The position numbers were made by a program, and so were the translations under genes. From a bacterium (lineage in GTDB: Bacteria; Desulfobacterota; GWC2-55-46): DNA of 10,149 nt. Shown here in pieces: positions 4,977 through 10,149 of this stretch (position 1 is the first letter of the stretch; each line of letters opens with the position of its first letter). The notes beneath the pieces are model-generated. The model was not told where the DNA came from. It saw only the letters and a list, made by a program, of their open reading frames with translations, and made no database searches. The stretch is from the NCBI GenBank assembly GCA_004298725.1, contig SCQA01000260.1, positions 1 through 10,149 of the forward strand. The letters are read 5' to 3'.

Positions 4977-7688
4977 TTACCCTACAAATTTGCACTGCGA
5001 CGCAGGGCTTCTTGTGTCCATGTTTCTGCCCCTGTTTATGTGGTCGTCAATTTCAGCGGCACAGCCTATCATTCTGCCGAAAAGGAATGTCGTGAACGCG
5101 GCGTTTTCAACTTCCTTGTCAGCCATCTTACCTGTGTTGAACGCTTCCCACACGGCTTTAAGAAGTATTACCGCTATGACCGCGTCAACGTTTACGCAGT
5201 AAACTTCCTTGCTTACCTTAGCATCGAATAGCGAGTTTACAAGCTTGCCGTAAAAATCGAGAAAGACGTTATAAATGCCCTTTTCTTCAAAGAGCGCGTT
5301 TACGAACCTTTCTCTCGGGTCGTAATTGACTGGCTTGCCTTTGAATATCGGGTGGTTGACGCACGGCACCTTCATGTACTCGATGTTGCCGTAGCCCTTT
5401 TGCTCCGCCTTGTACTTGGCGTACCACTTGGCGTACGCGTCGGCTATTGCCTTTAAATCAATGCCGTGGTTTTTGTCCGACGGGTTTTTAAGGCCTGTGT
5501 CTTTAAAACGTTCAATCAAAAAAGCTATGGCTTCGTAGCCGTTTCCGCCGTGAGCATAACCCGTGTGAGTCATAAAGCCCATGAACGCCTTGTTAACCTG
5601 CACGCGAAGCGGGTCTTCCGGGCCGTCAGAGCTTACTCCGCCCTTTGAACCCTGAGCCGATATAGTCCCAGGGCCGTTTGATATTATAAGGCCGACAAGC
5701 ATTGAAAATTCAAAAAGTTCTTTGTCGGAGGGCCGTTTGCCGATGAGCGCCGCATACGCTGTCTCCGTGAACGACCACTTGGATACAAGCTCGTCGTTCT
5801 TTACGGCGCAAAAACTGTCGGCAGTGTGCTTTGAGGCCGGAGCACTGCACCCTACTATGGTTGAGAAGAGCCTTGAATACCACGGTAGCATGGTAACTGT
5901 AACTTTTGAAATGCTCCTTCCAAGCAGGGCCTGCCACGCGAGCGTCATCCATATTGCGCCAAGAAGCGCGTCGCTTGAAGGTTTTCCGTCGGCGGCCTCT
6001 TTAATGAATTCAATAAAGACCGACTTCTTGCCAAGGCCGTCAATCCTCTTAAGCATGACCTCGGCGCGGGCGTCGCCTGCGGAGGCTGTAAACCCCTTTT
6101 TCGCATCTTTGGAAAGGCCGCACAATATTTTATTGAAGTCGAATTTATCAAGCGGGTTTTTAAGGCCGGAGTGCTGAAAAAGCTCAAGAATGACCAATGA
6201 TACGTCCGTTGATATTTTGACTTTGCCTTTGCCTATTATCGCAACCGCGGATGAAAGCGCCGTATTTGGCGAGTTGCCCGAATCTCTTGAAGCGTCCGCC
6301 GCCAAAAGAGCCGCCTCGTTGTTATGATTGACATACGCGTTAAAAGCCACGTTGGCAAGCGCCTTGCCGTACTCGTCCGGATAGTTTTTCAACAGCGACA
6401 TTACAAGGTTTTCTTCAAGCGTGCGCTTTGAGGCGTCAAGAATGGACAGACCGTGAATCTTCGTAACCTGCGTGGCCGGGTCCATCATTGAAGCGCCGCT
6501 TGTGTCTTTCATTGACTGGCGCGGGTACTGCGCGCCGGTCTGCTTGTTAATATGCTCTATCTGCTCGCCATACGGAGAAACAGCCGTTACGACTACCGGA
6601 GAAAGCTCATTTGGAATGTTAAAACCGTTGTTGCTTGAAAACCAGCACTTTAGGGAGAGGTCTCCCATAGGTTCAAAGTCAGGTGCTATTTTGTTAAGCT
6701 CCATAACCCTGCTAAGGGCTTCCGGTATGTGAGCAATGTTGGTAACAACGGCGCCCTTTTTGGAAAATACCGGCTTTTCCGGCGTATAAATATCGTCAAC
6801 GCCGAAGTAATTCATGTACCAACGCTCTTTGGCGTTTGCGTCGTCGCCTGAGCCTGCAAGGCTTCCGGCATGGCCGCACGCTTTTGTAAGGCGCGCCTTC
6901 CATCTGCCCACGACGCACGCCACGGTCGGCTTGTTGATTTTAAGGCCGTGCTCATAGTAGCCGCCCGGCTCCGTATAAATTACAGCGGCCTTCGACCTGT
7001 CGTCGTTGTCGAGGGCATGGAAAAACTCTTTTGGCGCGAAGTGTATATAAACGTCCTTGCCGCTTGATATTGACGTCGTCGTGCCCCAGCCTTTCGTAAG
7101 AAGGTACACTGCTATGGTGGTGGTGAAGTTGCCGGAGTTTGAATAAAGCGCCACCGTGCCTTTTACAAGAGACTCTTCAGGCTTGCTTCCGCCGAGCGCT
7201 CCGCCTATGCGCACCCTGTTCCATGCGTCCGCCACGCCAAGGCAGTTAGCGCCGAAGACGTCCACGCCGTTAGTCTGGCATATGGCGCGTATTATGCTGG
7301 CATCCTGCGTTGAGACTTTTTCCGTTAGTATTATTATCTTTTTCAGGTCGGTGTTATACCTCACCGCCTCCGCCACGCCGTCCCTTACGCCTGAAGGCGG
7401 AAGGTAGATAACTGCCGTGTTGAACTTTAAGCCAGCGTCAAGACCGTCTTTAATTGAATTGAATACGGGGATTTTACCGAGCTTGGTCGCAAGGGTTTGC
7501 CCGGTTCTTCCTGGGCTTGTGCCGAAAACGATGTTCCCGCCGGAGAATTCATGGCTGATCGGCGTAACGGTTTTACTTTCGTTTCCGGTTATGTTCAGCA
7601 CGCATACGCGGTCTTCCCTTGTGGCTATGTCGGCAAGTGAATTTATACCGACGTAATACGGGAAATTCTTGACGCCTTGTTTGTGCAT
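4977..7688 (-). CDS. aclA: ATP-citrate lyase large subunit, long (type II-like) form
   Basis: Large subunit of ATP-citrate lyase, which cleaves citrate with CoA and ATP to acetyl-CoA and oxaloacetate, the key step of the reductive TCA cycle (cytoplasm). Residues 1-340 are the succinyl-CoA-synthetase-alpha-like part: SNSGNFTT (183-190), TEPGG with E240, and GHAGS with H273 as the expected phosphohistidine. Residues 639-903 are the citrate-synthase-like citryl-CoA lyase part, with FTETAYAALIGKRP, HGGN (H713), NHPIFKGKPVNYDPRE (H779) and VNVDAVIAV (D835). About 270 further residues lie between and look like a degenerate second citrate-synthase-like copy (see findings). Total length is 903 against about 610 in the Chlorobium type. 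The frame is open throughout. The ATG has AGAGG upstream, with a nine-base gap. It follows aclB by 84 bp and ends at a strong terminator. Identity as AclA is secure; type II is inferred from length and divergence. Confidence 0.94.
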   Translation of the reverse strand: MHKQGVKNFPYYVGINSLADIATREDRVCVLNITGNESKTVTPISHEFSGGNIVFGTSPGRTGQTLATKLGKIPVFNSIKDGLDAGLKFNTAVIYLPPSGVRDGVAEAVRYNTDLKKIIILTEKVSTQDASIIRAICQTNGVDVFGANCLGVADAWNRVRIGGALGGSKPEESLVKGTVALYSNSGNFTTTIAVYLLTKGWGTTTSISSGKDVYIHFAPKEFFHALDNDDRSKAAVIYTEPGGYYEHGLKINKPTVACVVGRWKARLTKACGHAGSLAGSGDDANAKERWYMNYFGVDDIYTPEKPVFSKKGAVVTNIAHIPEALSRVMELNKIAPDFEPMGDLSLKCWFSSNNGFNIPNELSPVVVTAVSPYGEQIEHINKQTGAQYPRQSMKDTSGASMMDPATQVTKIHGLSILDASKRTLEENLVMSLLKNYPDEYGKALANVAFNAYVNHNNEAALLAADASRDSGNSPNTALSSAVAIIGKGKVKISTDVSLVILELFQHSGLKNPLDKFDFNKILCGLSKDAKKGFTASAGDARAEVMLKRIDGLGKKSVFIEFIKEAADGKPSSDALLGAIWMTLAWQALLGRSISKVTVTMLPWYSRLFSTIVGCSAPASKHTADSFCAVKNDELVSKWSFTETAYAALIGKRPSDKELFEFSMLVGLIISNGPGTISAQGSKGGVSSDGPEDPLRVQVNKAFMGFMTHTGYAHGGNGYEAIAFLIERFKDTGLKNPSDKNHGIDLKAIADAYAKWYAKYKAEQKGYGNIEYMKVPCVNHPIFKGKPVNYDPRERFVNALFEEKGIYNVFLDFYGKLVNSLFDAKVSKEVYCVNVDAVIAVILLKAVWEAFNTGKMADKEVENAAFTTFLFGRMIGCAAEIDDHINRGRNMDTRSPASQCKFVG

Positions 7689-7727
7689 AAGTGCCCGCCT
7701 CTTAAAAGTTTTTGGTAATTTAAAATT

Positions 7728-7750
7728 TTGGGTACGCCATGCTACCCCAA
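7728..7750 (-). other. Intercistronic hairpin between aclB and aclA
   Basis: In the minus-strand transcript TTGGGGTA (7750-7743) can pair with TACCCAA (7734-7728) across an 8-base loop, with one bulged G. The sequence after it is AATTTTAAATT, too mixed for a confident terminator. It could be a weak attenuator or an RNA-stabilising stem that sets the ratio of the two subunits. Confidence 0.35.
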
Positions 7751-7772
7751 CCTGCGCCCGCTAAGCTTGCAG

Positions 7773-9044
7773 TCACTGCGCCCCGAGCTTGGCGCCAAGA
7801 AGCTTTCTGCCGTCCTTCTCCATCCATTTGTCAACGGCAAGAGCGAAATTAACGACCTCGCTCATGGCGCTGTCATGTCCGAATATCCTGTATGGTATTT
7901 TTAAATTATCAAGCGTGTCTTTTATATATGCCATGCCGCGAATGAGGTTCGGACCGCCTCTGCCTACAACTACGAATAGCGGCGTAGGCCCCTTGGTATT
8001 GAAGTGATCCCTTAGAGCGTCGGCCATTGCCCTGAATGTTTCATATATATCGGTATTGTTGGCCTTGCCGCCTATAATGAAAAGCACATTAGACTGCCTG
8101 AGCCAATATTTAAAGCATATCTTGGAAATCTGGAACATCTTTTCATACGGCGGGTTGCCGCCGAAATCGGATGATATTGTAGCCCTGTCTCCGAGAAGTT
8201 CGGTAACAAGCGCGTTTGCGCCGCCGCCGAAAGTAGGCGCGGTAATCGTGCCTTTAGGGTTCATTACGAATACGTCGCTCTGCCCTTGATAGGTGCGAAG
8301 AGTATTTATTTCCTGCTCGAACTCGGAGTAATCCGACGCGAAAAGATGCGACGGAAGCTCAAGCCTCTTCCATGCCGGGTTGTCAATGTCAAAAGACCCT
8401 TTAAAGTCGCACGCTACCGGAACAAGCCTGCCGTTCTTGTCCGGCGACATGCGTATCGGGTTAATTTCAAGCGTGCTCATGCCATAGTTGTTGTAAAGCG
8501 TCCAGAGCTTAGGCAAATTCTGCACAAGCGGGCTTATCAGTTCGGCCGGAGCGCCAAGCTCTTGAAGCGCGTTTGAGACATGAAAGCTCTTAAGGCCGGT
8601 AAGCGGGTCAAAAGGAACCTCGCGTATCTTGTCCTTTGGCAACTCCTCAATATCCATGCCGCCGTGATGCGTTATGGTCATGGTGGGGGCGCGGTACAAA
8701 GTGGAGTCGGCAATGGAAAAATAAACCTCATGCTCCGCCCCAACACCGCCTTCAAAGGTAACGCCGTCCGCCTTTGACGTCGTATTGCCGTGCGTGTGCT
8801 CTATGAAATAGAGCCTCTCTTTTTCCTTTAAAGCCGTGCCTATGTCCTTTGCCCTGCCAATAAGGCCGGCTTTGCCCTTTTTGCCTACGCCGCCCTTGAA
8901 TATCGGCTTAACGAACACCTGCCCGCACCTTTTTATAAGGTCTTTTATTTCGTCGGTTGAAGCCTCAGGACCTAATACCTCAGCGCACGCAAACTCAACG
9001 CGTTTAAGTAACTTTCTACCCCAAAGAAGGCCGGTAAGCTGCAT
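7773..9044 (-). CDS. aclB: ATP-citrate lyase small subunit (ATP-grasp/citrate-binding)
   Basis: Small subunit of ATP-citrate lyase, equivalent to the N-terminal part of human ACLY. It binds ATP and citrate and works with AclA to form citryl phosphate and citryl-CoA. The 423-residue product is close to the usual 400. An ATP-grasp region at 1-235 includes VKPIFKGGVGKKGKAGL (45-61), HHGGMDIEE (126-134) and the Mg-binding LEINP (E193, N195). The second, flavodoxin-like citrate-binding region includes MNPKGTITAPTFGGGAN (261-277), IIGGKANNTDIYETF (323-337), GRGGPN (361-366) and RIFGHDSAMSEVV (386-398), each aligning by eye with human ACLY. The ATG has GGGGG four bases upstream. It starts 73 bp after icd, and only a weak promoter candidate was seen in that gap, so the three genes are probably one transcript. 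Confidence 0.96.
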   Translation of the reverse strand: MQLTGLLWGRKLLKRVEFACAEVLGPEASTDEIKDLIKRCGQVFVKPIFKGGVGKKGKAGLIGRAKDIGTALKEKERLYFIEHTHGNTTSKADGVTFEGGVGAEHEVYFSIADSTLYRAPTMTITHHGGMDIEELPKDKIREVPFDPLTGLKSFHVSNALQELGAPAELISPLVQNLPKLWTLYNNYGMSTLEINPIRMSPDKNGRLVPVACDFKGSFDIDNPAWKRLELPSHLFASDYSEFEQEINTLRTYQGQSDVFVMNPKGTITAPTFGGGANALVTELLGDRATISSDFGGNPPYEKMFQISKICFKYWLRQSNVLFIIGGKANNTDIYETFRAMADALRDHFNTKGPTPLFVVVGRGGPNLIRGMAYIKDTLDNLKIPYRIFGHDSAMSEVVNFALAVDKWMEKDGRKLLGAKLGAQ

Positions 9045-9117
9045 AAAACCCCCGTTAATGAATTTGCTAAGTAAAACAATGTGTTGTAGAAGCTACTTAA
9101 TATTGCAAGTCAACATA

Positions 9118-10149
9118 TCAAATGGAGTCTATTATGGCGTTCAAGGTAGCGCTTGGACGCATTGCCTTTGTCACCTTGACCGGGTCAGGGTGGTAATATC
9201 CGCCAATGTCCTGCGGCTTGCCCTGTGCTCCGGTAAGCTCTCCAAGTATCTTCTTCTCGTTGTCTTCAAGCTGTTTTGCGGCGCCGGAGAAACGCTTTTG
9301 AAGGTCTTTATCCTTGGTCTGCGCGGCAAGCGCCTGCGCCCAGTAGAGCGCAAGATAAAAATGGCTTCCGCGGTTGTCAAGTTCGCCCACCTTGCGGGCC
9401 GGCGACCTGTCGTTATCAAGTATCTTGCCATTTGCCTGATCCAGTGTGTCGGCAAGCACCTGCGCCTTTGCGTTTTTAAATGTTACAGCCAGATGTTCCA
9501 GTGAAACGGCTAACGCGAGGAATTCGCCGAGAGAATCCCATCTAAGGTATCCTTCCTCCTGAAACTGCTGAACGTGCTTAGGAGCCGACCCGCCGGCCCC
9601 TGTCTCAAAAAGCCCTCCGCCGTTCATAAGCGGCACGATTGACAGCATCTTCGCGCTGGTGCCGAGCTCAAGTATGGGAAAGAGGTCTGTGAGATAATCG
9701 CGAAGCACGTTGCCGGTAACTGATATGGTATCCTGCCCTTTTCTTATGCGCTCAAGGGAATAGCCGATGGCGTCTTCCGGGGTCATTATCTTTATCTCAA
9801 GGCCATTTGTGTCGTGGTTCTTTAAGTAGACGTTGACCTTCTTAATAATTTCAGCGTCGTGCGCCCTGTTCTTGTCAAGCCAAAATATGGCCGGAACGCC
9901 GGTGGCCCGCGCCCTTGTTACCGCCAGTTTCACCCAGTCCTGAATGGGCGCGTCCTTGGCCTGGCACATGCGGAAGATGTCGCCTTGCTCAACGGTTTGT
10001 TCAATCAACGCCTTGCCTGATGCGTCCACCACCCTGATAACGCCGTCGCTTGAAGCCATGAAGGTTTTGTCGTGCGAGCCGTACTCTTCCGCCTTCTGCG
10101 CCATAAGCCCTACGTTAGGCACGCTTCCCATTGTTTTTGAGATCGGAAG
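9118..10149 (-). CDS. icd: Monomeric NADP-dependent isocitrate dehydrogenase, C-terminal part
   Basis: C-terminal half of the monomeric isocitrate dehydrogenase family (about 740 residues in Azotobacter), which interconverts isocitrate and 2-oxoglutarate with NADP(H). Beside ATP-citrate lyase it probably runs in the carboxylating direction. The visible part carries family hallmarks: MGSVPNVGLMAQKAEEYGS near the edge, FWLDKNRAHDAEI, LFETGAGGSAPKHVQQF, LRWDSLGEFLALAVSLEHL, NRGSHFYLALYWAQAL, and a typical tail with GGYYHPD and MRPSATLNA. The real start lies beyond the right edge; the ATG at 10131 is internal. The reading frame to 10149 is open, but bases 10140-10149 look like sequencing adapter, so genuine coding probably stops at 10139. 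No convincing terminator follows, and aclB starts 73 bp later. Confidence 0.96.
   Translation of the reverse strand, partial: LPISKTMGSVPNVGLMAQKAEEYGSHDKTFMASSDGVIRVVDASGKALIEQTVEQGDIFRMCQAKDAPIQDWVKLAVTRARATGVPAIFWLDKNRAHDAEIIKKVNVYLKNHDTNGLEIKIMTPEDAIGYSLERIRKGQDTISVTGNVLRDYLTDLFPILELGTSAKMLSIVPLMNGGGLFETGAGGSAPKHVQQFQEEGYLRWDSLGEFLALAVSLEHLAVTFKNAKAQVLADTLDQANGKILDNDRSPARKVGELDNRGSHFYLALYWAQALAAQTKDKDLQKRFSGAAKQLEDNEKKILGELTGAQGKPQDIGGYYHPDPVKVTKAMRPSATLNAIIDSI
10140..10149 (+). other. Probable Illumina adapter remnant at contig end
   Basis: The last ten bases, AGATCGGAAG, are identical to the first ten bases of the common Illumina TruSeq adapter and sit exactly at the sequence end, where untrimmed adapter is expected. 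They would encode LPI plus the first base of a serine codon in the icd frame. If that base is adapter, the true codon is NCA. A proline there (CCA) would give PKTM, which I recall as common at this position in the family. Confidence 0.8.

Noticed and set aside
4977..7688. The long aclA as an assembly chimera or fusion artefact.
   Set aside because: The frame is open for 903 codons with uniform composition, and the extra segment resembles the subunit's own C-terminal domain rather than an unrelated protein.
9085..9113. Possible promoter before aclB (TTGACT, 17 bp, TCTACA).
   Set aside because: The -10 matches only three of six consensus positions; the short gap after icd makes cotranscription more likely.
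8836..9504. 222-codon plus-strand open frame spanning the aclB-icd junction.
   Set aside because: It is antisense to two well-supported genes and crosses their intergenic gap. Its translation is cysteine- and histidine-rich without domain motifs, as expected of a shadow frame.
9118..10131. ATG at 10131 as the start of a short 337-residue protein.
   Set aside because: The family motif containing this methionine lies in the middle of monomeric isocitrate dehydrogenases, and the frame stays open to the edge.

Overview
The window looks like one end-to-end contig (GC near 48 percent by eye) from a free-living Gram-negative-type bacterium. Every gene I can support lies on the minus strand. Two systems sit side by side. 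The right half (4977-10149) is a reductive TCA cycle block, in transcription order icd (monomeric NADP-isocitrate dehydrogenase, 5' end cut off), aclB and aclA (small and large subunits of ATP-citrate lyase). The left half (1-4453) is a pilus assembly block: MshE/PilB-type ATPase, PilC/MshG-type platform protein, a pseudopilin-like protein in the mshF position, and a type IV pilin cut off by the left edge.

Metabolism: citrate cleavage by ATP-citrate lyase and reductive carboxylation of 2-oxoglutarate by isocitrate dehydrogenase are two characteristic steps of the reductive TCA cycle, so the organism is probably an autotroph or mixotroph. The large lyase subunit is 903 residues, about 300 longer than the roughly 610-residue Chlorobium-type AclA. 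By eye the extra length is a second, degenerate citrate-synthase-like domain, and the surviving active-site pattern resembles true citrate synthases in one place where human ACLY does not. Long or divergent (type II) ATP-citrate lyases are known from Nitrospirota, some Desulfobacterota, Magnetococcus and relatives. That is the broad neighbourhood suggested; I cannot name a genus.

Pilus block: the order ATPase, platform protein, small membrane-anchored protein, pilin matches mshE-mshG-mshF-mshB/A of the mannose-sensitive haemagglutinin pilus. The start of the pilin resembles MshA/MshB-type pilins. Good sigma-70 promoters lie upstream of the ATPase gene (about 4608-4634) and, as a tandem pair, upstream of the pilin gene (303-331 and 436-464).

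Mobile DNA: two directly oriented copies of a MITE-like element of about 218 bp (497-715 and 2504-2721) bracket the platform and pseudopilin genes. Their 13-bp terminal inverted repeats begin GGAAGGTC and they are flanked by 4-bp YTAA duplications, which points to mobilisation by an IS5-group transposase. A lone terminal repeat (2456-2479) sits beside the second copy.

Gene-poor stretches: 154-731 holds the pilin leader, two promoters and MITE copy 1; 2408-2749 holds the lone terminal repeat and MITE copy 2; 4454-4976 holds the ATPase promoter and leader, some small inverted repeats and the terminator shared with aclA. The last ten bases (10140-10149) match the start of the common Illumina adapter and are probably not genomic.
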